DNA of 64,000 bases, taken from the NCBI RefSeq assembly GCF_040361435.1, contig NZ_APNL01000020.1, forward strand, positions 1 through 64,000, in the 5' to 3' direction. A model generated the notes under the pieces. That model did no database searches. It was given only the letters and a program-made list of their open reading frames with translations, and had not been told where the DNA came from. This DNA is from Salinisphaera sp002433465. Its GTDB lineage: Bacteria; Pseudomonadota; Gammaproteobacteria; Nevskiales; Salinisphaeraceae. The position numbers and the translations under genes are program-made. Shown piece after piece: positions 56,901-64,000 of this stretch; position 1 is the stretch's first letter, and each line of letters starts with the position of its first letter.

Positions 56901-57928
56901 CCGATACGCCCGATCTGGCCAGCCTCGACCGCGACGCCGGCGATAGCGCCTATATGGCCGCCGGCATCGCACGCCTGCAAACGGGCCTGGCATTCGACGA
57001 TCCGGCCGACGCCGCGACCTATCGGATACTGCTGCGCCGGCTCTATGCCGCCGGGCGCTTCGACCTGCCCCTCGGTCGCCTGTTCGAAGGCCATATCGAT
57101 GCCCTGCAGATCATCAACCGTTACGGCGATACCAACGCCGCGGCCGCCCTGCACGCAGCCGCGCGCCAGGGCGCCTGCTTTGGCGTATGGAACGCGCCGC
57201 TGGCCGGCGAAGCGCTCACGCTCGCCCACGACCGACTCGATGGCGGCAAGGCCTTCGCATCAGGCGCGGGGCTGCTCAGCCATGCACTGGTCAGCGCCGA
57301 AGTGCCAGACAGCGACGCCAAGCAGCTGCTGGTCGTCGATCTCGCGCGCACGCCGCCGACCCTCGATACCGACTGGTGGCAGGTGCTGGGTATGCAGCGC
57401 TCGCATACCCATCTCGTGCGCTGGCACGAGGCGCCACTAAGCGACCACGACATACGCATCGGCCAACCCGGCGACTATGAGCGCGAACCCTGGCTCAGCG
57501 CGGGCGCGCTGCGTTTCGTGGCCGTCCATGCCGGCGGCATCGCCGGGCTGTTCGACGGCGTGCGCCGACATCTCGTCACGCGCCAACGCGAAGGCGACCC
57601 GCACCAGGCCGCCCGGCTGGGGCGCCTGTTCGGCCTGGCCGATAGCGCGGCCGCCGTGGTCGATCGCACCGCTACTCGCTTGTATGAAACCGATGCCGAT
57701 CATCATCCGGCGCTTGTGGCCAACGCCCGCAGCGCGGTGTTGGACGCCGGCGAACAGGCACTCACCCTCGCCCAGCAGTGCGTCGGCCTGTCCGCGTTTT
57801 TCGAAACCGATCCCCTGTGCGCGCATATGGCCGATCTGATGGTCTATCTGCGCCAACCTGCCCCCGATGCCCAGCGGGTGAAAACCGGCACGGCCGCGGC
57901 GGCCGGGCATATCGAGCTGTCGCTATGA
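56897..57928 (+). CDS. Acyl-CoA-dehydrogenase-like protein of the glycosyl cluster, divergent
   Basis: 343 residues from ATG 56897, overlapping the GT2 stop. The whole chain follows the acyl-CoA dehydrogenase fold (helical domain, short beta domain with FGVWNAPLAGEALTLAHDRLDGGKAFASG, helical C-terminal domain), but it is about 40 residues shorter and the usual TEPxxGSD flavin motif is reduced to NAPLAGE, and the C-terminal FGGxG block is replaced by a QQCVGLSAFFETDPL stretch. It may be a flavin enzyme with a changed reaction, such as oxidation of an amine or acyl group on a sugar. Overlaps the next gene by 4 nt. Confidence 0.72.
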   Translation: MTDTPDLASLDRDAGDSAYMAAGIARLQTGLAFDDPADAATYRILLRRLYAAGRFDLPLGRLFEGHIDALQIINRYGDTNAAAALHAAARQGACFGVWNAPLAGEALTLAHDRLDGGKAFASGAGLLSHALVSAEVPDSDAKQLLVVDLARTPPTLDTDWWQVLGMQRSHTHLVRWHEAPLSDHDIRIGQPGDYEREPWLSAGALRFVAVHAGGIAGLFDGVRRHLVTRQREGDPHQAARLGRLFGLADSAAAVVDRTATRLYETDADHHPALVANARSAVLDAGEQALTLAQQCVGLSAFFETDPLCAHMADLMVYLRQPAPDAQRVKTGTAAAAGHIELSL

Positions 57929-58593
57929 ACGCGCCGGATCTCGACCACATTGCACGCGCCCACGTCGTCGCCCCGCATCCAGACGACGAAGCCATCGGCG
58001 CCTTCGGGCTCATCGCCGCCCTGCGGGCACGCGGCACGATGGTCGACGTCACCCTCGTCACCGACGGCGGCGCCTCGCATCGCGAAAGCGAACGCTGGCC
58101 GCGGGCGCGGCTGCGCGATACCCGCTATACAGAAACGCGGCGCGTGCTGCGCCGCGCCGGCATCCGTCATCAGGACCTGCGCTTTCTCGGCTATGCCGAC
58201 GGCGATCTCGGCTTTGAAGGCCCGGCCACCATCGCGCGTCTGGCCCGCGATCTCGCCCGCCGCCCGCGCCCCGAGCTGATCGTCACCCCGTCGATGCACG
58301 ACAACCATGCCGACCATCGCGCCGTGGCGGCGGCGGTCAAACGCGCCTGGCCGGCCTCCATCCCGCGGCTGTCGTATCTGGTCTGGCCGCGTATCGAACC
58401 GCACCACCCACGGCCACGCGGGCGTAATCTGCGCCTGCCGCTACGCCGCCGCGCGGCCATGAAACAGGCCGCGCTCAAACTCTATCGCAGCCAGTTCGGC
58501 CAGCTCGTCGACGATGCGCAGGGCTTTACGATCGGCCGCGATCTGCGCGTGCGCTTCGGCCATCCCGTCGAACGCTTCGGCCGCCGGCCATGA
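57925..58593 (+). CDS. PIG-L/LmbE-family sugar N-deacetylase
   Basis: 222 residues from ATG 57925 (ATGA overlap with the upstream gene). The zinc-binding motif is VVAPHPDDEAIGA near residue 15, with the second part MHDNHADHRAVAAAV (HxxDH) at about 131-145 supplying the other zinc ligand. The family removes N-acetyl or other N-acyl groups from GlcNAc-type sugars, as in mycothiol, bacillithiol and GPI synthesis. Here it would open an amine for methylation by the next gene's product. Confidence 0.87.
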   Translation: MNAPDLDHIARAHVVAPHPDDEAIGAFGLIAALRARGTMVDVTLVTDGGASHRESERWPRARLRDTRYTETRRVLRRAGIRHQDLRFLGYADGDLGFEGPATIARLARDLARRPRPELIVTPSMHDNHADHRAVAAAVKRAWPASIPRLSYLVWPRIEPHHPRPRGRNLRLPLRRRAAMKQAALKLYRSQFGQLVDDAQGFTIGRDLRVRFGHPVERFGRRP

Positions 58594-59177
58594 AATCCGC
58601 GCATCGCCAAGCCATCGACCTCGCCGGCTTCGAAGCCAAGTTCCGCGCCGGCCCCGACCCCTGGCACACGTTTACCGCCCGCGATGAAGCCATCAAGCGC
58701 CAGCGCATCCTGCGCGCGCTCGGCCACGGCCCCATGGCCCGTATTCTGGAACTGGGCAGCGGCAACGGCTCAAACAGCCAGGCCCTGGCCCGACGCGCCC
58801 TCAAGCTGCAAGCCTGCGACGGCAGCCCCAGTGCCACCCGGCTCACCCGCGACGCCCTTGCCGATGCACCCCACGCCCACGCCTGGCAGATCGCCCTGCC
58901 CGCCCGCCTGCCGGGCACCCGCTACGAAGCCGTGGTCATCGCCGAACTGCTCTACTACCTCGAACCCCGCGCCATGCAACGCCTGGCCCGCGACGTGGCC
59001 ACGGTGCTCACCCCCGGCGCCCGGCTCGTGCTCGCCCATCATCAGATCGAATTCCCCGACAACACCCAGCGCACCGCCGGTATTCACACGCGCTTCATCC
59101 ACGCCCTCGACCGGCCGCTGAAACGGGTGCGAACCTTTCGCGCCCAGCGCTGGCGGGTAGATGGCTACCGCCTTTAG
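58590..59177 (+). CDS. NodS-like SAM-dependent methyltransferase
   Basis: 195 residues, ATGA overlap. FEAKFRAGPDPWHTFTARDEAIKRQRIL resembles the start of NodS, the N-methyltransferase of Nod factor synthesis (pattern F-A-DPW-----YE--K); ILELGSGNGSNSQALARRA is the SAM loop, VVIAELLYYLEP the fourth motif. In NodS the methylated group is the amine left by NodB deacetylase; here the deacetylase would be the PIG-L protein. The gene closes the cluster. Confidence 0.8.
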   Translation: MKSAHRQAIDLAGFEAKFRAGPDPWHTFTARDEAIKRQRILRALGHGPMARILELGSGNGSNSQALARRALKLQACDGSPSATRLTRDALADAPHAHAWQIALPARLPGTRYEAVVIAELLYYLEPRAMQRLARDVATVLTPGARLVLAHHQIEFPDNTQRTAGIHTRFIHALDRPLKRVRTFRAQRWRVDGYRL

Positions 59178-59280
59178 CCAAGCCGCGCCGCGCTAGCCGA
59201 TACCGGTTCCCCCCCCGCCCACAAACGGTGGCGATGGCGTTCGCGGCGGCTCCGAGTGCCCGTTTAAATCATCAACAACC

Positions 59281-59309
59281 TTGCCAGCAGATTCTTCCAC
59301 TGCTATAAA
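59281..59309 (+). promoter_or_regulatory. Sigma70 promoter of the LplT-PlsC gene
   Basis: TTGCCA, 17 nt, TATAAA; five of six matches at each element. It ends 32 nt before the ATG at 59342. Confidence 0.7.
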
Positions 59310-59341
59310 TTGAACACCGTTTAATTAATTCGGATCGCAGC

Positions 59342-61276
59342 ATGGCTTCCGGGCAGTTCAGGCTTCTTGGCGAGCGGCGGTTTTCGCCGTTCTTCTTTAC
59401 CCAGTTCCTTGGCGCGTTCAACGACAATCTGTTCAAGAATGCGTTGGTCATCCTCATCGCCTTTCAGGGGTCGAGCTGGGCTATGACCGAGGGCGGCATG
59501 AGCACGAACGTGCTGGTGAACGTGGCGGCGGCGTTGTTCATCCTGCCCTTCTTTCTGTTTTCGGCCACGGCCGGCCAGATTGCGGACAAGTACGACAAGG
59601 CCACGCTCATGCGCTGGATCAAGGTGCTGGAGATCGTGATCATGGCCGGGGCGGCTGTGGCCTTTGCCCTGCATAGCCTGGTGCTGCTCATGCTGCTGTT
59701 GTTCCTGATGGGCGCGCAGAGCACCTTGTTCGGGCCGGTGAAGTACGGCTATCTGCCGGCGCATCTGGACAACCGCGAGCTGACCGGCGGCAACGGCATG
59801 GTGGAGCTGGGGACGTTCCTGGCGATTCTGCTCGGCACGATCGCCGGCGGCCAGCTGGTGCATACGGTGGGCGATCGCACGATTGTGATCGGGGCAAGCG
59901 TATTCGTCTTTGCGGTGCTGGGCTGGCTGGTGAGCCTGTTCATTCCGCGTACGGCGCCCAGCGCGCCGGACCTGAAGTTCAACTGGAACCCGATCACCGA
60001 AACGGTGCGCATCGTCGGCTACGCGCGCGAGAACCGGACGATCTTTTTGTCGATCATGGGCATCAGCTGGTTCTGGGCGGTGGGGGCGATCTATCTGGCG
60101 CAGCTGCCCAACTATGTGCGCGTGGATCTGGGCGGCGATGAAACGGTGGTCACCCTGCTGCTGGCGCTGTTTTCCTTTGGTATCGGCATCGGCTCCATGC
60201 TGTGCGACCGGCTTTCGGGCGGGCGGATCGAGCTGGGGCTGGTGCCCTTCGGTGCGGCCGGCCTGGTGTTGTTCGGCGTGGATCTGGGCTTTGCCGGCGT
60301 GGCCACACCCGCCAACGAAGTGGGTCTGGGCGCGTTTCTGGCCCTGGATGGCAGCTGGCGGGTGCTCGCGGATCTGGGCCTGATCGGTCTGTTCGGCGGT
60401 TTTTATATCGTGCCGCTGTATGCGCTTATTCAGGAGCGCGCGCCGCGCGAGCGGCTGTCGCGCATCATCGCGGCCAACAGCATCATCAACGCGCTGTTCA
60501 TGGTGCTGGCCTCGCTGTATGCGGTGGGCGCGCTCGCGCTGGGGCTGAGCATTCCGGGGCTGTTTCTGGCCACGGCCATCATGACGGCCGCGGTGGTGGT
60601 GTTCATCTTCACGCTGGTGCCCGAGTTCACCATGCGTTTCATCATCTGGCTGCTGGTGAGCACCATCTACCGGGTGCGCAAGCGCGGGTTGGAGAACATC
60701 CCCGAGGAAGGCGGCGTGCTTCTGGTGTGCAACCACGTGAGCTTCATGGACGGGCTGATTCTGGGCGGCTCGGTACGCCGCCCGGCCCGCTTCGTGATGT
60801 ATCACACCATCTTCGATATCCCGGTGTTGTCGTTCATCTTCCGTACCGGCAAGGCCATTCCCATCGCCCCCGCCAAGGAAGACCCGGAACGCCTGGAAGC
60901 CGCCTACGACGACATTGCCCGCGAGCTGGAAGATGGCCAGGTCGTCTGTCTGTTCCCGGAAGGCGCGATCACCCGCGACGGCGAACTTCAGACGTTTCGT
61001 GAAGGCGTTGAGCGGGTGGTGCGACGCACGCCGGTGCCCGTGGTGCCCATGGCCTTGAGCGGCATGTGGGGCAGCTTCTTTTCGCGCAAGGGCAGCCCGG
61101 CCATGAAGCGGCTGCCGCAGCGGTTTCGGTCGCGTATCGAGCTGATCGCCGGTGAGCCGGTCGCGCCGGAACAGGTGGATGCCGCCGACCTGCAGCAGCG
61201 TGTGCAAGGCATGCTCGACAGCGGCGAGCCGGTGCCGGCGCCTAAGCGCGCGAACCCGCCGGCGACGTCCGGCTGA
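59342..61276 (+). CDS. Lysophospholipid transporter fused to 1-acylglycerol-3-phosphate acyltransferase (LplT-PlsC)
   Basis: 644 residues. Residues 1 to about 430 are an MFS transporter with FFFTQFLGAFNDNLFKNA at the start, as in LplT, and ten to twelve membrane segments. Residues about 440-644 are a PlsC acyltransferase with NHVSFMD (HxxxxD), FIFRTGKAIPI and FPEGAITRDG. In E. coli LplT and the acyltransferase/acyl-ACP synthetase Aas are separate; here the first two functions are joined and the AMP-ligase part is missing. It should flip lysophospholipid inward and re-acylate it from acyl-CoA or acyl-ACP. The 3' end overlaps the convergent tetR gene by 35 nt. Confidence 0.88.
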   Translation: MASGQFRLLGERRFSPFFFTQFLGAFNDNLFKNALVILIAFQGSSWAMTEGGMSTNVLVNVAAALFILPFFLFSATAGQIADKYDKATLMRWIKVLEIVIMAGAAVAFALHSLVLLMLLLFLMGAQSTLFGPVKYGYLPAHLDNRELTGGNGMVELGTFLAILLGTIAGGQLVHTVGDRTIVIGASVFVFAVLGWLVSLFIPRTAPSAPDLKFNWNPITETVRIVGYARENRTIFLSIMGISWFWAVGAIYLAQLPNYVRVDLGGDETVVTLLLALFSFGIGIGSMLCDRLSGGRIELGLVPFGAAGLVLFGVDLGFAGVATPANEVGLGAFLALDGSWRVLADLGLIGLFGGFYIVPLYALIQERAPRERLSRIIAANSIINALFMVLASLYAVGALALGLSIPGLFLATAIMTAAVVVFIFTLVPEFTMRFIIWLLVSTIYRVRKRGLENIPEEGGVLLVCNHVSFMDGLILGGSVRRPARFVMYHTIFDIPVLSFIFRTGKAIPIAPAKEDPERLEAAYDDIARELEDGQVVCLFPEGAITRDGELQTFREGVERVVRRTPVPVVPMALSGMWGSFFSRKGSPAMKRLPQRFRSRIELIAGEPVAPEQVDAADLQQRVQGMLDSGEPVPAPKRANPPATSG

Positions 61277-61865
61277 CCAGGCCGGCCAGGTAGTGGGTGA
61301 TCAGGTCGTCGGTCAGGTGTTCGGTCGCCTGGCCGCCGACCATATGCAGCTTGCCGGTGAGCGTGAGGATGCATACGCCGTGTACCCCGCTCCATAGCGA
61401 CTGGGCCGCGGCATCGAGCGCTGCGCCTTCGGCACCCGACACCCGGGCCAGCGGCGCCATGATGAGCTCCACCAGCTGGGCGATACGGGTATCGATGAAG
61501 TCCGGGCCCGCCACGCCTTCCGGCAGGCGATGCTCGAAACAGGCCCGCCACAGGTTCGGGTGGCCGCGGGCGAAATCCGCATACGCCCGCGCGGCGCCCA
61601 GCAGCTGTTGTTCCGGGTCGTCGGTGGCGGCCACCGCGGCCTGCATGGGCACCCGCAGGCGGTCGAGCGTGCGCGCGTTCACCTGCAGGATGAGATCGTC
61701 CAGATTGGCGAACACCAGATAGATGGTGCCCGGCGTATAGCCGATCTGCCGGGCGATGGCACGCGCGCTCAGCCCGGCCAGGCCCTTGTCCACGATCAGC
61801 TGCTCGGCGGCCTCGAGCATGAGATCGCGCAGCTGTTCGCGGGTGTGTTCACTGCGGCGTGCCAT
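61242..61865 (-). CDS. TetR-family transcriptional regulator
   Basis: 207 residues. The helix-turn-helix is LSARAIARQIGYTPGTIYLVFANLDDLI (ends LSAR and DDLI, about 32-59), followed by an all-helical ligand domain of the WHG/TetR_C_33 type with RACFEHRLPEG. An inverted repeat TGAAC-ggc-GTTCA lies 42 bp before its start and is probably its own operator. It could also control the divergent or neighbouring SDR and the LplT-PlsC gene, whose end it overlaps. Ligand not known; acyl-CoA or lipid is a guess. Confidence 0.87.
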   Translation of the reverse strand: MARRSEHTREQLRDLMLEAAEQLIVDKGLAGLSARAIARQIGYTPGTIYLVFANLDDLILQVNARTLDRLRVPMQAAVAATDDPEQQLLGAARAYADFARGHPNLWRACFEHRLPEGVAGPDFIDTRIAQLVELIMAPLARVSGAEGAALDAAAQSLWSGVHGVCILTLTGKLHMVGGQATEHLTDDLITHYLAGLVSRTSPAGSRA

Positions 61866-61906
61866 GGATTATCGCCCGGCCAAATAGGGCCAGCATAGCG
61901 CGATAG

Positions 61907-61919
61907 TGAACGGCGTTCA
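61907..61919. promoter_or_regulatory. Likely operator of the TetR-family regulator
   Basis: TGAAC-ggc-GTTCA is a perfect 13-bp inverted repeat in the 129-bp gap before tetR. It shares GAAC/GTTC arms with the GAACGAWCGTTC sites but has different spacing, so the same protein need not bind both. Confidence 0.5.
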
Positions 61920-61994
61920 TTATCGGCACGGCGCCCCGACCCAAGCGGCCGGGCGCAAACCAGGGCGTGCCGTCATATCTTATGACGACACGCC

Positions 61995-62762
61995 CTACAG
62001 CGTGGACTGCAGATGCCCGCCGTCGACCGTGATCGTGCTGCCGGTCATGTAGCGCCCGGCATCCGAGGCCAGTAGCAGCAGCGGGCCGACCAGGTCGTCG
62101 ACATGGCCGAGCTGGCGCTGCGGAATCCGCTTGAGCATCTTCTGCCCGGCGTCGGTTTCGAAAAAGCCGCGATTGATATCGGTAGAGATATAGCCCGGCG
62201 CGATGGCGTTCACGCGGATGCCGTAGCGTGCCCATTCCAGGGCGAGACTGCGGGTGAGCTGTTCCAGCGCACTTTTCGAGGCCGCATACGGGGCCAGTGC
62301 CGCCGCTACGCGATGGCCGAGAATCGACGTGATGTTGATCACGCTGCCCGGCTTGTCGGCCTCGCGCAGCCGCCGGCCGCATTCGGTGGCTACCCGCCAG
62401 CAGCCGTTCAGATTCACCTCGATGGTCTTCAGCCAGTCGGCCTCGTCCATGTCCATGGCCGGGGCGGCCGCGGCCACGCCCGCGTTGCAGACCACGATAT
62501 CGACGGTGCCGAACGCTTTTTCCGCTGCGTCGAAGCCGGCAGTAACCGATGCGGTATCGCTGACATCCATGGGCACGACCGTCGCCTCGCCGCCGGCGTC
62601 GCGTACCGCGTCGGCGGTGGTCACGAGCGGGCCTTCGCGGCGCCCGCACAGCACGACTTTCGCCCCGGCCTCGGCCAGCGCGGTAGCAAAACCGCTGCCC
62701 AGGCCGCCGCCCGCGCCGGTGATAAGCGCAATACGGCCGGTCAGATCGAATCGATCGGTCAT
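61995..62762 (-). CDS. Short-chain dehydrogenase/reductase (gluconate-5-dehydrogenase-like)
   Basis: 255 residues. TGAGGGLGSGFA near residue 16 binds the cofactor, VVCNAGVA is the NAG motif, NITSILGHRVAAALAPYAASKSAL has the catalytic Ser, Tyr and Lys, and TGSTITVDGGHLQS ends the chain. It lies 49 nt downstream of the LysR gene on the same strand, so the two may be one unit. Oxidation of a sugar acid or a hydroxyacyl compound is possible; no firm substrate. Confidence 0.87.
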   Translation of the reverse strand: MTDRFDLTGRIALITGAGGGLGSGFATALAEAGAKVVLCGRREGPLVTTADAVRDAGGEATVVPMDVSDTASVTAGFDAAEKAFGTVDIVVCNAGVAAAAPAMDMDEADWLKTIEVNLNGCWRVATECGRRLREADKPGSVINITSILGHRVAAALAPYAASKSALEQLTRSLALEWARYGIRVNAIAPGYISTDINRGFFETDAGQKMLKRIPQRQLGHVDDLVGPLLLLASDAGRYMTGSTITVDGGHLQSTL

Positions 62763-62811
62763 GGGTATCTCCTGTTGTTGTTCGAAATCGCGGCAGACGC
62801 CTGCCTGGCCG

Positions 62812-63729
62812 TCAGCTTAAATGTTCGCGGGCGATGGCGATAATGCGCTCGCGCAGCCAGCGGTGGGCCACGTCGTGGTGGTCGAGCGCGCCCCAGGTCA
62901 TGCCGATATGGAATTCCGGCAGCTCCATCGGCGGGTCGAGCACGGCCAGGCCCAGATGCCGTGCCTGATACCGGGCGATGCGTGCCGGCAGCGCCACAAT
63001 CATGTTGCTGTTGGCCACCAGCTCACGCGGCAGCTGATAATGACGGGTAAGCACGCTGATCTGGCGCGAGCGGCCGGTATCGGCCAGCACTTCGTCGATA
63101 CGCCCCAGCCCCACGCCGGTCTGGGTGATCAGAATATGTTTTTCCGCAAGAAACGTTTCCAGCGTGAGCTCGCCGTTGGCCTTGACCAGCGCCGGATGAT
63201 CCTTGCGGATCAGGCAGGCCATGCGATCGCTCCAGAGCTGCTGCTGGTGGAAATTGGCCGGCAGCTTGCCGAACCGGTTGACCAGCACGTCCGCCTCGCC
63301 CCGCTCGATCTGGTCGATGGCATCGCTGCCCGCGCTGAGAATATTGAGCGCGATGTTCGGCGCCTCGCGCTCGAGCACGCCCACCACATGCGGCATGAGC
63401 ACCGAGGCCGCATAGTCGGTAATGAGAATGGTGAACAGCCGCTCGGCGGTGGCCGGTTCGAATGCGCGGTTGGGCGCGATCGCGCTTTCCAGCTGGGCCA
63501 ATGCGTTGCGCACCGGACGCTGCAGTTTGAGCGCACGGTCGGTGGGCTGCATGCCGCTGGCGGTGCGTACCAGCACCGGGTCGCCCAGCAGTTTACGCAG
63601 GCGCCGCAGCGCGTTGCTCATCGCCGGCTGGCTCAGATCCATCGCCAGCGCCGCTTTCGTTACGCTGCGCTCACGCAGCAGCGCATCGAGAAAGACGAGC
63701 AGGTTCAGGTCGATATCCCGAACATTCAT
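62812..63729 (-). CDS. LysR-family transcriptional regulator (NodD/PcpR-like branch)
   Basis: 305 residues. MNVRDIDLNLLVFLDALLRERSVTKAA is the start of the NodD-like LysR branch, and LSQPAMSNALRRLRKLLGDPVLVR the helix-turn-helix with its wing (about 33-56). The effector domain follows, with the DQIERGEADVLVNR block common in this branch. LysR proteins often control the next gene; here the SDR lies downstream on the same strand. The inducer is unknown. Confidence 0.88.
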   Translation of the reverse strand: MNVRDIDLNLLVFLDALLRERSVTKAALAMDLSQPAMSNALRRLRKLLGDPVLVRTASGMQPTDRALKLQRPVRNALAQLESAIAPNRAFEPATAERLFTILITDYAASVLMPHVVGVLEREAPNIALNILSAGSDAIDQIERGEADVLVNRFGKLPANFHQQQLWSDRMACLIRKDHPALVKANGELTLETFLAEKHILITQTGVGLGRIDEVLADTGRSRQISVLTRHYQLPRELVANSNMIVALPARIARYQARHLGLAVLDPPMELPEFHIGMTWGALDHHDVAHRWLRERIIAIAREHLS

Positions 63730-63791
63730 TGCATGAATACGTGCGCCGCAAAATCAGGCGCAAGCATAGCATCCCGGGCCGGGCAGAATCG

Positions 63792-63953
63792 CTATCGTCG
63801 CCGCGCCAGAAAACGGTGGCCGCAGTCGATGCAGCGATAGTAGTTGCGCAGGTTCATCATCTTTCTGAAACCATGTCGGCGTAACGGGAGCACGCCAAAG
63901 CTTTCGCACTTGGGGCACCGCTCACGATTCTTCTCGACAACTTCGGCCGTCAT
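63792..63953 (-). CDS. Small zinc-ribbon protein, 53 residues
   Basis: Short gene read on the minus strand from ATG 63953 to TAG 63792. It has two CxxC pairs, RCPKCESFG (Cys13, Cys16) and YRCIDCGHRF (Cys41, Cys44), 24 residues apart, as in a one-zinc ribbon, with a basic middle (LRRHGFRKMMNLRNY) and a basic end. Such ribbons bind nucleic acid or recall the N-terminus of InsA-type transposase proteins. Separated by 62 bp from the LysR gene on the same strand. No family assigned with certainty. Confidence 0.6.
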   Translation of the reverse strand: MTAEVVEKNRERCPKCESFGVLPLRRHGFRKMMNLRNYYRCIDCGHRFLARRR

Positions 63954-64000
63954 GGCAGGTATTGACCGGTTGTGGCAACAGCAAACCTCTATGGGCGAGG
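63954..64000. other. Right edge of the window
   Basis: 47 bp upstream of the zinc-ribbon gene; no feature can be supported. Confidence 0.3.

Overview
The window is high-GC DNA (mostly well above 60% G+C by eye) from what looks like a gammaproteobacterium with an aerobic, lipid-oxidising life style, probably marine or salt-tolerant. Pointers are a complete curli locus with a CsgD-type regulator, PsrA-like palindromes in front of acyl-CoA genes, a type VI secretion VgrG/Tle1 module, and a sucrose-phosphate synthase fused to a phosphatase (sucrose is a common compatible solute). No rRNA, tRNA, CRISPR array or phage was seen, and the genus cannot be fixed from the sequence alone.

1-15.6 kb, nearly all on the minus strand, is acyl-CoA catabolism. 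It holds a PanE-like fragment at the edge, two acyl-CoA dehydrogenases of the PimC/PimD kind, a FadJ-like multifunctional enzyme and an acyl-CoA synthetase. Next come a SurE phosphatase, an APH-fold kinase, an SDR and an ACAD10/11-like dehydrogenase, then a hotdog thioesterase, an IclR regulator, an MFS exporter and an MDR oxidoreductase. 15.6-26.0 kb has two complete, back-to-back branched-chain-amino-acid-type (HAAT) ABC transporters. 26.2-32.1 kb, on the plus strand, supplies the electron sink (ETF-QO, EtfB, EtfA) plus an SDR, a MaoC hydratase and an enoyl-CoA hydratase. A thiolase at 49 kb completes the cycle. Two recurrent palindromes, GAACGAWCGTTC-like and TGAAACnnnGTTTCA, lie before several of these units and suggest a shared regulon under two regulators.

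32.2-39.7 kb is a type VI cargo island: VgrG, a DUF4123 adaptor, a DUF3304 lipoprotein, a Tle1-type lipase, a small membrane protein, a second DUF3304 lipoprotein and an IS3-like transposase remnant. Base composition drops at the 3' end of vgrG, as expected for exchangeable effector cargo. A Cys-rich copper-storage protein and a nitronate monooxygenase follow.

42.1-48.5 kb is the curli locus in one direction (csgD, csgE, csgF, csgG, csgB, csgA). It has an enlarged major curlin of 12 to 13 repeats and a convergent gene for a small secreted protein of unknown function.

50.4-59.2 kb is a carbohydrate block: a MurG-like glycosyltransferase, a GT2 enzyme coupled to sucrose-phosphate synthase/phosphatase, and, divergently, a five-gene run (GT4, GT2, an acyl-CoA-dehydrogenase-like protein, a PIG-L deacetylase and a NodS-like methyltransferase) whose last four genes overlap by 4 nt. 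That run is the best candidate here for an undescribed pathway, perhaps making a deacetylated, methylated or acyl-modified small glycoconjugate. 59.3-64 kb holds an LplT-PlsC fusion, a TetR regulator, an SDR, a LysR regulator and a 53-residue zinc-ribbon protein.
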